From assembly GCA_010909165.1 (NCBI GenBank), contig MU008149.1, positions 1 through 64,000 on the forward strand: 64,000 bases of DNA, read 5' to 3'. The stretch is from Anthoceros angustus. Its lineage: Eukaryota; Streptophyta; Anthocerotopsida; Anthocerotales; Anthocerotaceae. How positions within the stretch are numbered: position 1 is the stretch's first letter; each line of letters begins with the position of its first letter. The translations under genes were made by a program, and so were the position numbers. The notes beneath the pieces are model-generated. The model worked only from the letters and a program-made list of their open reading frames with translations, searched no databases and was not told where the DNA came from. Shown one piece after another: positions 34,190 to 45,861 of this stretch.

Positions 34190-34524
34190 TGGTCTTCACC
34201 TTGGTTTCATCTGTCATTTCCAAGCCTTAGGTAAGTATTGCAGACGTTGGTTGGGTTTCATGGCAAACTGGACTATTCTTGGATCTTCTTTGCAAACAAA
34301 CTCGAAACATCTCTTGAAATATCTCAAACATGGTGTCAACCAATGCGTTCACCTTGCTCGCTCCGCCTCGGGTAGTCCTTCCGGCACTTTCCGCCTTGCC
34401 CTCTTGAGTAGCGCTTTGTCCTCCTTTTCCTATCAAAGCACCTTTGTGTTTTCGAAAACACTCACCATCAGAGGTGCTCATTTTCTGAGTGCCATCTCCC
34501 TAGTGAACAAGTCTCCTTGTGCTT
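34190..34524 (-). pseudogene. Unidentified ORF, C-terminal copy at end of unit 1
   Basis: Gives MSTSDGECFRKHKGALI then KVNALVDTMFEIFQEMFRVC, the same as 43070-43386. The N-terminal coding is missing because the duplication joint lies at 34524. Confidence 0.5.
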
Positions 34525-35836
34525 CAAGAGTTATGTAGAACCACATATGTACCTTCTACTTTCAATCGATGGAATGGACCAAAGAAGGCGGAGATTCCCC
34601 ATCTACTTGATGGCCAAAGAACTTGGATGAGGAGTGCCGTATTCGAGTTCATGTGGTTGGGTGCATGATCCACAATTACACGTTTAAGGCAAGAGCTTAC
34701 TTGCATTATGCGAACTTGAATGATGCCAATCTTACGATTACCATCATCCGTGATGTTATTCATAACTACGAAGGAGTATTGCCAGTGTTATATTTGCAAT
34801 TGGACAACACTGCGAGAGAACAAGAATCAACTACTGTTTGCATATCTCAACATGCTCGTGGACATGGGGGCGTTTGAAAAGGTGAAAGTGGGGTTTTTGT
34901 TGGTGGGGCATACGCATGATCAAATCGACCAAATGTTTTCATGCTTTTCAAAAGCTTAAAACACAAGGAAGCTCACACTCTTCCTGTGCGAGATTTTGAT
35001 TAGTGCGTACACTCCACCGGAGGTGAAGATATTGGTGATTCGGACTTCGGTCATATGTTTGGCCCATAAGGCAAGGGAAGGTGGACACGCATACAAGGCG
35101 GTCAAAAATTAAACAACTCTCTTTTCCACCAATTCAAAATTACGAGAGAAGCCAAAGGTGACCGTGGGTTTGTAACTCATCGAGGAGCGGTATTCCACAT
35201 CAGCCTATTGGGAGACAGAGAGTTTTTGACATTCGTGCCGTTGGACACAATAACGGCTCCTTAACCGCCTCCGGTCAAGGGATAGAAAAGGAAAGTTGGC
35301 GACTTATCACCTACGGATGGTGTGGCTCATTTGAAGGAAGGTCTTTTGGCCTTAGGCCTTATGTGACATCGGAGGAATACAAATGGTGGGAAGCTTTGGG
35401 TGGACCAACAAGAGATTCTTGTTATTGTTCAAAACAACATTGGGCTCGTCCTCCAAAGATCCTTGGAAGTGGTATTCGAGGTCCGAAGTAAATGTCAACC
35501 TCTGCGACTTGATGATGAAGCTTTATTACAGGCGTTGTTGAGGACCTTCCACAACGAGATATGTATTTGGGACGATACCAAAACTTGGAAAGACAACAGG
35601 AGGGAATGACACGTTTGAATGGTGATGTGTTGAAATAAATAAGGGCATGTTCATTGCGTTCCAGCGAGACACGCAGACCATTTTGGATTGGGAAGGTGAT
35701 TGACGGTTTGTTTGATGACCCTGACCTCACTTACTTGTTCGTACAGTAGCACAGATGCGTTTGAGGGTAGGTACGTTGAAGAATACATAATTCGGGGATG
35801 CCAGCCAAGCAACAAACCGGGAAAAGGGGTCAAGGG
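34525..35836 (+). pseudogene. DUF7869 gene, 5'-truncated copy 2
   Basis: Begins at the duplication joint, just before LLLSIDGMDQ, and carries the same LQLDNT, VGHTHDQIDQMFS and PFWIGKV segments as copy 1. It has its own frameshifts (for instance LDNTAREQ where copy 1 reads LDNTCRENKN in frame). It lacks the Cys-rich N-terminal half, so it cannot encode the full protein. Confidence 0.75.
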
Positions 35837-38671
35837 TTGAACCTAAAAATATTCAGAAGTTTATGTACACAAAACCGTCATCTTGTATTATGGTTTCACC
35901 TTGAATTCTAAACATCTCATGCGGTAGACAAGAAGGCAATCAAGGACAAGTGAATGAATTGGGGCTTCATACAACCAGCAAGTCAAAGTGGCAGAGGATG
36001 AAGATGACGGTGATGATGCCGAACCTATGAAGATGACGGCGTCAATTTAGAAGGAGAGTAGATTGCACTCGAATGTTAAAAGTGCGCATAGGTAGCCTCA
36101 TTTTCTTTGAGAAGGGAAACCGTGCAAGACACATTCGATCGTTCATTGTAGCCCATTCTCCTTGGGGAAAGTTTGAAACGACCTGTATATTCTACAAGAT
36201 GTTAGGATGGAAACTCCACTCCAATCTTGACGGTTTAGTCCTAAAGCACTAGCGATTCGAGGACACCCTTTTGCACGCAATTTGCACATTTAGAGCATGT
36301 GCACATTTAGGGCTTACGATGCGTCACTAATAATGCATCCATACCCGGCACTTTCCTTTTTGATCACGGCTAGTCACATGACTATACATAGCATCTCGGA
36401 TGGTTGGTGACACACATGACCCTCTTGTCTCAAAATCGATTCCTCCAACCTACCAAGGGATAGGAGATGACATATCACTTTGGGATTGTGGGAGGCGGTG
36501 CGGCGGCGCGCCACCTGCAATTCCATGAATTCCATGTCGCATGCGAAGGATTCATGACCCATACCACCACCACCCGCATGGAAGCGTTCTGGGGAAACTT
36601 GAAATATGAGAGTTCGACATTGGTTGGACCATGTTTTCCGATTGTTTGTGGGGCATCGTCAAATGTACTCATCTTCACAGTCATGGTGCTCCATTTTGTA
36701 AATGGGCTCTAAAGTCGGCATAGGTGTAAACTACAACCATTGCTCCACATGTCACGCAAGCTCATGCGTGTTGGTGTTCACCCTTCTTGATCATCTTTTC
36801 CGGCAAGCGGTGAACAAAGATTCAACACCCATCCAAAACCCCTTGCAAATAAAGGCGGAAAACCCTCATCTTGAATAATCACCCCTTCACTAAATAGCAT
36901 GTTGGTTTGTTTCTGCCTCGTCTCAAGACTCTTCTCCAAGTGCTCCACTTGAGCTTCCATCCTCATAACATCCTCACGTTGGGTTTCTCACCTGCAATTT
37001 CCCTTGCTTGGTAGGTCCTTGTCTTCTCCGTCTTCAGAATTCAACTCTCCTCTTGGCGGCTCCTATGTCTACCTTCTTGAACATCTCCCCTATCAGCATC
37101 TCCTCCAACATGTCTAAGTCTCCTTTCTTACCTCAGGAGACTCAAGGCCTTTGCCTTGCTCATGGGATCTTACATCCCTTGCTTCCCTATGATGAGCTCC
37201 CGCTCATCACTTGGTGGGGCAACTCCTCCCGTGACTCCATCCGCTCGCCCACCTAGCAGGGGCGGTTGCCTTCTTATCTCCCTTGGGAGCTTCCAAACCG
37301 TGACTTCCTTTCCCTCCTACCGTGGTAGGAGGTGCTCCCGTGGGACTACTTCCCTACCGTGGTAGGACTAATTCACCTTGTAGGCCTTGTCATGAGGAGG
37401 GCGAAGGGTCCCAAACCCTGTGGGAACACCTCCCACCCTCGTGAGTTCACCGCCATGGTAGGATCTATCCTACCTTCCATCTCCGCATCCTCCGGTCCAA
37501 ACTTCAAATCCCCTACAACTTCTCCTTGCAAGTCCTCCTGCACATCCTCGGCCTATCTTTGGAGGATTCCTTCCGCAATAATGTCCCGGTGGTCTTGCGG
37601 CACCTCCTTTAGCGCAAAGCACCAAGCACTCCTGTCCCTCTCACAGGCTAAGTACACAATGTTAAAGGGATGCTTGGAATCATCCAACTCCTTACTTGTA
37701 GCCCTCTACTTCCCACAAATGCACTAGATAAGTGCTAAGATAGCCTTGACCTTGGATCTTCATCCGCGTTGGGTTTGACAACTTTTCCGGTGGTAGGTGT
37801 ATGCTTCATACATGATGAGCCCCAATCCGGCCCGCTCCTTGAGTGATCTTCCATAGAAAATGGAGGAAGGTAGTGCTGAAATATGACACCCTTGGATTGC
37901 TCACCAAGCCCAAAACAATTCTTGTGAACAATCTCCACTTGGGCTCCAAGATTTGGTCGTCCAATTCTTGGACTTAGCCTTCATGCCCTTGCATAAGTGT
38001 AAGGGCTCCCTTGGGAAGATCCGCCGTTGATGCACGCTTGCCTCCACTCGTTCCTTCCATCAGCGTGATTCCGCTATCCTCGCTATCCACTGCCATATAC
38101 ACGTATGCTCCTTACGGTCCAACACTGGATCCGTCCGTGCGTTCTATCCGGTGGCGGCCAATTCCTCTTCGTCTGCTGCAAATTAGCAAAACACTCTCTA
38201 TCAATTCAAGGTTGGTGTAAGACCAATGTCGCCCATACACCCACTCTAGCTGAATATTCTCCTCTGCTGCCCAAGGTCGAAAGTCGAAAGGTCTCTAGAG
38301 GATGGCTGCCTTACGTAAATAAGGGCATGTCAAATTTCCACCCTCGGTCGATCCTCCTGCCTTAGACCTCTTGCCGCTCCTGCGCCACCTCCCTTGGTGG
38401 ACGCTCCTTCCTTAGCTACTACCTCCTTGCCCTTGGTCATGGTAGGCTTGGTCATGGCCTCCTTGGTTAGTACTTGCATTGAAGAAAAGTGATGCCTCTC
38501 CGCAATTCCTGCGGCTCACCGACTTCTTATCCTTGCAAAGCGTTTCTCCTCCTCCTCATTTTGCTCTTGCTCCTCTCAGTCCTTACACCTTGGCGTCCCA
38601 AAACCCGATTTCTCCTGAAAGCTCACCAAAATTCCCCACGGACTCTTACACCTTGACAATTTAGGAGCCCT
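35837..38671. other. Region with decayed, unassigned coding (unit 2)
   Basis: Copy of 27108-29926. The coiled-coil-like minus ORF at 36778-36966 and the minus ORF at 37735-37938 are unchanged from unit 1, whereas 36374-36562 opens only here. The palindromes recur at 37316-37370. Confidence 0.3.
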
Positions 38672-39049
38672 TCACGGTTTCCTAGCAATCTTGCCACGCT
38701 CCACCCTCCTAGGCACCCTCACGAGCTTGGCAAGTGTTGGGTTGCGCCCCAACCTTCTTCTCCCTTCTCTTCTTCCTCTTTTCCTCCTTCTTCCTCTCTT
38801 GGGCGCTGGCGGTTCGCCTCCTTCTGAGCTTGCGCCCTCCTTCTCCTCCTCAACAGCAGGCGCGTGTGTGCAGTGGCGTTGCTGTATGGGGCCTTGGGCA
38901 GCTTGAGGTGTGGCGGCGCCCTGCTGTGAGGCCGTCTCCTTCAAGTTTACGAGTTGTGGCCTCCTGCGGGCACTGCGACCACTTTTATAAGTCACCCAAG
39001 GGTTAGAAAAAGTAACTACCATTCTATCCTGCCCTTGGATGTGTGCCAC
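38672..39049 (-). CDS. Basic, low-complexity ORF of unknown function (unit 2)
   Basis: Identical 125-residue translation to 29927-30304. No known domain. Confidence 0.3.
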   Translation of the reverse strand: MAHIQGQDRMVVTFSNPWVTYKSGRSARRRPQLVNLKETASQQGAATPQAAQGPIQQRHCTHAPAVEEEKEGASSEGGEPPAPKRGRRRKRGRREGRRRLGRNPTLAKLVRVPRRVERGKIARKP

Positions 39050-39248
39050 GTGGCCCCTCTCACCATTGATGTTAGTTTCCTAATTTCCTTATACTAAAAT
39101 ACCATTTTCCCTATTTTTCTAATTTCTAATTCGAAAATTAGCCTCTAATTTCTTAATTACCTATTTTGGCCTATTTATCTAGTCCACTAAAGACTCTATA
39201 TATAAGCCTATCACCTAAAACATAAGCTACCTTCCTTAGAAACCTATC

Positions 39249-39490
39249 TCCTACCGTGGTAGGACATCCTCCTACCATGGTGGCGTTTTCCCTTTCTCCT
39301 ACCACGGTGGGAGTTACTCCTCGGTGGGATACCTTCCTACCCTCTCCTACCATGGTAGGAGCTATTCCCTGGTAGGTGATCAAAACACTAGCGGGGTCAT
39401 CTCCTCGGTGGTAGGATCTCTACCCTACCCTCTACCATGGTAGGAGTTTCTCCTACGGTGGTAGGACACCTCCTACCACTCATGTAGGTT
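39249..39490. repeat. Array of palindromes of the type TCCTACCATGGTAGGA (unit 2)
   Basis: Copy of the unit 1 array with the same order of CATG, CGTG and CACG centres, and only one- or two-base length differences. Confidence 0.85.
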
Positions 39491-39786
39491 ACCTTTTCTC
39501 CTCACCAGGTCGTTTTGACCCGTTTCTTTTCCCATATCCTCTGCCTTCCCAGGCATGGTCCTACAACTCCCGCTCAAAAGGAGCAAAAAATTTCCTTGCA
39601 TGTCTTCACCAAACCATTTCTAGCAAAGAGTGTGGGCTGTTTCAAAAGCGAACTCATTTAAGCTGGTTGCCCAAACTGCGTTCCACAGCAGTCTCGGCCT
39701 CCTCGGCCGTTCTCGGTAGTGGCCCCCTCCTCGTCCGTTCCTAATACATGATGACACGAGATATATAGCACGCTAGGATTAGACTG

Positions 39787-40182
39787 GTGAGATGCCCAAC
39801 ATACACCATTGCCCTCATGGCTCGGAAGATAAACAGCCTGAACATGTTATGTTGGGGAATCCGGCAAAGATATTTGGAAGCGAAAATGGCCATTCGGGTT
39901 TACTGCGATGGCAGTGATAGATGGTCGATCCGTCCTCTCATTGTCGATTCGGACGGGTTGCTAGGTACACTTGACAAGATGGCAAGCTCATGAGGTACAG
40001 GATGATGATGTGCAAAAGGAGGTGCTACCACCAGCAGACCAGAACCCAATTGTACTCAAGGTACACGAAACATTGGGGCATTTTGGTATCAAAAGGACAC
40101 ATCATATCTTGAAGATTGCCTATTTCTGGTCAGGTATGTACAAGGATGTTGAGAACACAATGGCTAAATGCGCAACTAGTTA
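39787..40182 (+). pseudogene. Ty3/gypsy RNase H end and integrase zinc finger (unit 2)
   Basis: 39787-39980 gives ALMARKINSLNMLCWGI and RPLIVDSDGLLGTLDKMASS. 39975-40182 gives VLKVHETLGHFGIKRTHHIL, KIAYFWSGMYKDVE and MAKCATS. H...H (about 30 residues apart) with the C..C start is the integrase H2C2 zinc-binding domain (PF17921). The second Cys and the catalytic core are missing because the element is cut at 40183. Confidence 0.75.
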
Positions 40183-40183
40183 G

Positions 40184-40683
40184 TCGACCTTTTTTCTAAT
40201 GATTAAAACTTTGAACTAGTTGTGAGAACCTTTTGCATCTTTTGAATCTTAAGGCGTTTGACGTGGGCCCAACTGCAAGTGCAAATCATTTCAATCTCAT
40301 TCTCGCACTACACGTGGATCAAGAGCATCATGTCAACGTAGATATTATCGTCCCAATGTCTGAGAATCAAAGTGATGTAGAATTCCCAGAGCGAGAGTAT
40401 AGTCTTAGGATTGATTGGAACGAATAAAAGGTTTGCGCACCAGGATCATAGCACGAGCTCTAAAAACTCTAAATGTTTGCATACGTACCGGTTGTGAGAA
40501 TGACCTTCTTTTAGGAAGGCTCTGAATTAGATAGAGTTTAAAATCAAATACGTTTGTGCATGCATAAACTAGACCTAAACTCTTCAAAACGGCCGTTATT
40601 AGTGCGTTTTAGCATGCAATTTGGGGTTTGCGAATTGTGTGCAAAAGGGTTACCGGAGAAACCCCTTTCTACCCATATGCAAT
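40184..40683 (+). mobile_element. Right end of a TIR DNA transposon (unit 2)
   Basis: Copy of 31432-31927, ending with the same TACCGGAGAAACCCCTTTCT. Confidence 0.6.
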
Positions 40684-40882
40684 GATTGCATATCTGAGGA
40701 CAAGGTGTGATACAGCTTATCCTATGTGAAAGGGTCTGTACATACTAGCCCTTGGCATCGTCATATGCCTAAGATATCTTGTATACTAGCCCTTGGCATC
40801 AGCATATGCCGAAAATATCCTAAGAATATACTATAATATGCAAAGAATATGCTTAAGCATATTACTTGTGCTTATCCACTTA

Positions 40883-42792
40883 GAACAAAGATCTATGTAG
40901 AAAGGGTTTCTCTGTCAAAAGGTTTGGAAAAATCCCAACCCTATTTGCAGGCGAAAGTTGGTTTGGTTTTTGTTGGTTTTTGTAGTGTTCATCCATCGGT
41001 TTCGGGCATTCTCGGCTCCGGCACCACTTCCTGTCGAGTCATTTACACCAACGCTGGCGCCTTGTACTCAGCTTTATGGTGATTTAGTCGGTGTGATGAA
41101 GGGCCAATGACCTCATTGTTCCATAATTTTGTCATGTCCATAGTTTCTGCATTTTGTGTGGTTTTGTATGTTTTTGTATACTAGGGGGGCCTAGTGCGCG
41201 CCTAAACAACGCTATGCACAAAATTGTGCACGCCTTGTGAAAAAAGAACGCGAAAAAATGATTTTCTAATGGGGAAACATGTCCTTTTGGAGGTCTGAGG
41301 ATATGCCGGAACTCCCGACAAAATAACAAGTAGTAGACATCGGCAGAGGTTCACCTAGACCGCTCTCATATATCTATCCTATGCCCTAATGTGACGAAGA
41401 ACACCCTATCCCCTTTTCATCCTTTACGGTGTTTCCATCTCTTCTAAGTGGTGACCTAGTACTAGGTTATCATCAAACATGCTGAGGGAGGGCCCTGGTG
41501 AACAAGTGCATGCACCGGGAGCAAGGGGCCCAGTGCAGCGCTGCACTGCATGGCGAGGGGAGGCCCAGTCGCACTTGTACCAGCAGGGGCCCATGTGCCC
41601 GCTTGTGGGTGCAAGCAGGGCAGGTGCCGCGCACTGTGGGCACCAGGCAAGGGAGTTACGCGCACCATGGGGCAAGGGGCCCGATTGCGCACTAGGGCAG
41701 GGCCTTGCGCGCACCATGGGGCAAGGGGCGGGCGCCACCAGCAGGGGATTGCGCCTTGTGCATGCAGGCCAGGGGACCAGTTGCGCTTGTGCATGCACCG
41801 AGGGGCAGGGGCCCAGTGCGCCTTGTGCGCACTGTGGGCAGGGGCTGGTGCACGCACTGGGAAGGAGGCCCAGTGCGCGCGCCCAAGAGCGCATCAAGGT
41901 CAAGAAGGGCTAAGAGCATGAACCCATATGGTTCATGCCTTCTAGTACATTCGACGGTTCATCCAAAGAAAAAAGAGCAAAAACCTAAAACTCCAAAAAC
42001 CTCAAAAAATCCAAAAAAAATCCAATTTTTTGAGGCAAGTGCGCGCACTTGCCCTAAAATTTTGATATTTTTTTGGTATTCGTTTTTGATATATTTTTTG
42101 TTTTAAAGGGTTCCTTTCGACGTTTTCAACCTTTTTTGTGCACCTCCCTAATGTGGATATGTTCTTAAGAATCTTTACTTAGCCCTCATCTTTTTTCTAG
42201 TGGTTAAAATTTTAAACTAGTAGTGAGAACCTTTTGCATCTTTTGAATCTTGAGACGTTTGGCATGGGCCCGGCTCAAGTCTGAGACCACTCTCATTCTC
42301 GCATTGCACGCGGATCAAGAGCATCAGGTCAACAAATATATTATCCCAATGTCTAAGAAACAAAGTCCTGTAAAATTCCCAGAGCGAGAATATAGTCTTA
42401 TGATTGACTGGTATGAATGAAAGGTTAGTGCGCAAACAAGTTTGCGCATCAGAATTACAGTATGCCATAAAAACTCTAAACATTTGTATATGTCCAACAC
42501 CTGGCAATGAGATGTAAGTGCGCGCATAAGTTTGCGCACGAATTCTGTGCCCAGTTTGAAAGAAAAAGTCGAACGAGAGTGGGACTTTAGGTTTTTGCCA
42601 CGTACTTGCAATCTACAATCTCAAATAACGTGTATCAAAACAATTATTCAAAAGGTTGTGGGTGACATGTATGCAGAGAAATACCAAAAATGCTTATTAT
42701 AGTGCGGATTTTTCAAGTGCAAAAAGGGGTCTGGTCACGTCCGTGTACAAAAAAGGGTTTCAGGAGAAAACCCTTTCTACACAGATGTTGTT
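40883..42792 (+). mobile_element. Non-autonomous TIR DNA transposon, 1910 bp (unit 2)
   Basis: Copy of 32131-33964. Ends are GAACAAAGATCTATGTAGAA and, on the minus strand, AACAACATCTGTGTAGAAAG followed by GGTTTTCTCCTG. TTA at 40880-40882 and 42793-42795. The TIR pairing is clearer here than in unit 1. Confidence 0.65.
41479..41907 (+). repeat. GC-rich degenerate minisatellite (unit 2)
   Basis: Same sequence as 32697-33125; no difference seen over this stretch, in contrast to the indel-rich flanks. Confidence 0.7.
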
Positions 42793-43069
42793 TTAGCTAT
42801 TGCTAACCATGTTTAATTAACACTAATAAGCACTTATTTAACACAAGTGCATTAGATTAATTAATATTAATTACTTGCCTAAAGATATGTAATTAGATTA
42901 ACTAACACTAATTAAACACTAAATCTAAGCGCTCAGATGACACCATAGGCCACATGAACAGCATCTGCCACCTTCCTTCTTTGCCTAGGCTTCAAGGCAA
43001 CCATGAACATTTATGCTCCCTCCCTTATGGTCTTCACCTTGGTTTCATCTGTCAGCTTTCCAAGCCTTA

Positions 43070-43605
43070 GGTAAGTATTGCGCAGACGTTCGTTGGGTTT
43101 CATGGCAAACCTGGACTATTCTTGGATCTTCTTTACCGACAAACTCGAAACATCTCTTGAAATATCTCAAACATGGTGTCAACCAATGCGTTCACCTTGC
43201 TCGGCTCCGCCTCAGGTAGTCCTTCTGGCTTGCTTTCTGCCCTTGCCCTCTTGAGTAGCGCTTTGTCCTCCTTTTCTGCCTCTATCAAAGCACCTTTGTG
43301 TTTTCGAAAACACACTCACCATCCAGGAAGGTGCTCATTTTCCTGAGTGCCATCTCCCTAGTGAACAAGTCTCCCTTGTGCTTCAACACCATCTCATCAA
43401 TGTTCTAGCAAAAATTTTCTTCAAAATCCGCCAGTGTCATGGTTCCATATGCGTGCCTCCATGAGAATACATCATTCTTGCTGGGAGCAACTTCGTAGTC
43501 CATCCTAAATGCCCCTTGGTTTCCTTCCAAGTTCAAGCTGCAAATAGAACTCTGACTCCACTCAAAGCCTACTCCTGCCTTTTTGACAGACACCGGTGAA
43601 CTCAC
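43070..43605 (-). pseudogene. Unidentified ORF spanning the right duplication boundary
   Basis: Starts MSSPVSVKKAGVGFEWSQSS at 43605 and reads FSWRHAYGTMTLADFEENFC to a stop, then, past that stop, NIDEMVLKHKGDLFTREMAL, KHKGALIEAEKEDKALLKRA and VNALVDTMFEIFQEMFRVC. It is rich in Lys and Glu near the end. I do not recognise it. Positions 43387-43605 are unique, so this is the parental 5' end and the copy at 34190-34524 is the duplicated 3' end. Confidence 0.45.
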
Positions 43606-43630
43606 ATGTGGCCTTTGCGCTTTGATCGGG

Positions 43631-43905
43631 TGTCACCTTATTAGTCCATTAGGCCTGAACAAGACCATGCTACAACTGACGTTCTCGACGACTGGCCTCT
43701 TAAGATAACAAGCTCTGTCACACTTAGGGTTGTATATATTTAATTCAGATTAAATATGTTTAGTTGAAGTGAAATAACATGACTCTAGGTCATGAGTGTT
43801 TAAACAAATTTTGTAATCATTTTGTATTGTATTATTCATTCAATTTTGGCAACAACCGCTTGCACAACCTCCACATCTTTCACATCCTTCACATGGTATC
43901 AGAGC
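43631..43905 (+). repeat. Copia LTR end and primer-binding site
   Basis: TGGTATCAGAGC at 43894-43905 is the plant copia initiator-Met tRNA primer site. The preceding sequence ends ATCCTTCACA. A start at TGTCACCTTATTAGTCC (43631) would give a 263-bp LTR, but the left edge is a guess. The leader that follows (43906-44225) has a 95-codon ORF with no known domain and is cut by a SINE. Confidence 0.6.
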
Positions 43906-44225
43906 CATGCACCGGCCACACAAGATTTTAGCAAATGCCTAGGTGGGATTACATCCGAGAATCGCAAAGCTGAAGACGGGATGGAAGGGGAAATCGCTCC
44001 CATGGGCGTTTTTCTCCCGGATCCCATAACAACTTTTTCGATAAAAACTTGGATCCAATTTGAGGGTACAATCCCGACCATGAGGTTGAAGATCTTGTTG
44101 GCCGCATAAGACGCATGCGGTGTGGAGGCATGCAGAGACTCGAACCCGCGGCCTATGGAATCATGAACCACAGCCACGGCCTTAAAAGTTGTGGAATACT
44201 AGGCTTTTTCACAGAGACGCGAACA

Positions 44226-44414
44226 TGGGGAAATGGACACACATTTGTAAGAACGCCATGATTAAGCATTGCTTGGATCGGTACTTAGATGTGCCTAAAG
44301 GATGGATGCCCTTGGTGCAAGTAGCTTAGGACACCATGGTACAAGTTGTACCAAGTCCATGATGGAAATCCGTCCTTAGTGGACTTAAATAAAATTCTTC
44401 TTCTTCTTCTTCTA
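44226..44414 (+). mobile_element. tRNA-type SINE with TTC tail, copy 1
   Basis: Matches 59443-59647 over its whole length, with shared words AAGAACGCC, TGATTAAGCAT, GTGCAAGTAGCTTAGG, CGTCCTTAGTGGACTTAAAT. It ends AAAATTC(TTC)n. A-box-like TGGGGAAATGG sits at its start and a weak B-box-like GCTTGGATCG about 40 bp on. A short 3' tail of TTC units is typical of some plant SINEs. Confidence 0.65.
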
Positions 44415-45676
44415 CCCGGACGGCGACTGCCATCCTGACCCTTCTTTGAGCGCGGCCCTGTTGGAGTGCGGGGAGGACTATGTTTTCTTCGCAGATTGCC
44501 ATGCTTGGTGGGATTGGGGATCGCGTCGAGAAGGTGGAGGCCTTGGTGGCTGCTGGATTGCGTGCATCACAGACGGACTTTGATCATCTAACCTACCGAA
44601 TCAGCCAGATGGACTCCGCGCTGCTTGGAGATCCGATGCTGGGCACCACCAGAGATGGTGGTGCCCCATCCCCCTAGCTTTTCTGCTTCCGCTGCAGGGG
44701 GAGGCCGAGATCCGAACCGGCGCGTTCGATCTGGCCTTGGCATCGGTCTCCGGTGGGCGCGCTAGGATGCACCCGTGACAGTTAGAAGGAGGGGCCTGCT
44801 GGGATGCAGTGCGTGCGCGCTTGGATGCTTGCGTTAGGTTTGGGCTCAGCGGTTCTAGAACACGGTGTCCTCTATTTGCCTCCGGACATGCAGGCGGCTG
44901 GCTTGTTCGTAGGTGGGATCACTTTTCAAGGAGGGCGATGCGAGCGCGACTTGATTCTTCTGACGGATGTGGCGGAATGGCGGTCGCTCCACGAGCATTA
45001 TCTTCTTTGGTTGAGATAGGAACTGGTGTTGCTTGGGTTGCTTGATCTTATTTTTCGGAGCTGTTGCGAGCCTTCCGTGTTGCTGATGGACCGGCTGCCC
45101 GTTTTTGGGGTTCTCTCTCATTGCGGTGCATGAGAAACAAGTTGATAGTTTCCTGCCTGCGTCTTGCTGAGTGTGGGAATCCTGTTTTGTGAGGAGGTGT
45201 TTCCTCTTGTTGTTTCACATGATGCACAGCTTGCTTGCTAGTTTGTTTTTCTCTTGTCATGGTTTTCTAATCTTTGTGTGCCGAGAAGCAATGAGAGTAT
45301 CAGGGTCGAGGCGGATAGCAATCTACCCTCCCCCGAACTGATGACTCCACCATAGCCTCCTGCACAGCAAATCAGTAGATCAGTAACCCTTTTTTTTCTC
45401 AAATAAAAAAACATTTATTTCTGAAAATATTTATTTTTGAATTTATCCTGTTTTTAAATTAAAAAGGTACATATTTTTCTGCTTCTTCACCTAGCCATAG
45501 TCTAGTGGGAGAGCCGTATCACTTTTGGGCGGGGATTCTGATTGAGCACGAAGAGGATTCGCTCGTCGGATGACGACCTCTCTGCGGGAGTACACATAAG
45601 CACACCTAAGACAAATAAAAGAAAACACAGCAAAGCACACCATCACATAGCACAAACACCAACACTCACGTAAACA
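44415..45676. other. Unassigned sequence; possible coiled-coil ORF
   Basis: 44480-44677 (plus) reads MFSSQIAMLGGIGDRVEKVE followed by ALVAAGLRASQTDFDH, heptad-like. 44804-45019 is open but featureless. 45385-45480 is AT-rich. I see no domain that identifies an element. Confidence 0.3.
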
Positions 45677-45790
45677 TGTCTACCTCATCCCCTCTTCAAT
45701 ATCCTGAATTAAAAGAAAAGGATAGATTTAATGGTAACCAATATCACATTTGGCGTGTTCGGATGAGGGCTTCTTGTCGCTAGGAAAGTG
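45677..45790 (+). pseudogene. Copia gag N-terminal fragment (plus strand)
   Basis: Reads MSTSSPLQYPELKEKDRFNG then NQYHIWRVRMRAS and a stop. It is the same gag start as F.ELKEKDRFNGTKY at 49830 and FHFKERDRFSGSDYDIWSMR at 47130. It faces minus-strand copia B gag from 45862, so two gag starts meet tail to tail. Confidence 0.7.
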
Positions 45791-45861
45791 TGGACTGTGG
45801 TCGATGGACCATAAAGGCCAGCCCGCAGAACTACTCTACACTCAAACTCTCACGAATGGAC

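Larger units (their letters stand above)
25745..34524 (+). repeat. Tandem segmental duplication, unit 1 (8780 bp)
   Basis: The unit starts CAAGAGTTATGTAGAACCAC at 25745; the same bases start unit 2 at 34525. Every feature inside (DUF7869 coding end, palindrome array, integrase zinc finger, TIR element, minisatellite) recurs 8743-8790 bp later. At the joint, CAA is shared by the end of unit 2 (43384-43386), the joint and the start, so breakpoint microhomology is 2-3 bp. The left breakpoint is inside the DUF7869 gene and the right one inside the minus-strand ORF at 43605. Confidence 0.95.
40684..42918 (-). repeat. LTR-like repeat split by a TIR transposon (unit 2)
   Basis: Copy of 31928-34083, with the same interruption after CTTATCCACTTA. 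In this copy the right half reads TTGCTAACCATGTTTAATTA, closer to the uninterrupted version at 12070. Confidence 0.55.
34525..43386 (+). repeat. Tandem segmental duplication, unit 2 (8862 bp)
   Basis: Second copy of 25745-34524. It lacks the DUF7869 5' part (24488-25744) but is continuous with unique sequence on its right (43387 onward). It differs from unit 1 mainly by short indels, and is longer by about 80 bp in total, mostly in the region after 40000. Confidence 0.95.

Noticed and set aside
44130-44200. B-box-like GGGTTCGAGTCTC on the minus strand
   Set aside because: Matches the box but not a tRNA fold; I could not place an A box at a suitable distance with confidence.
45490-45545. tRNA-like stretch TAGTCTAGTGGGAGAGC
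   Set aside because: Only an A-box-like match; no cloverleaf or acceptor pairing could be built.
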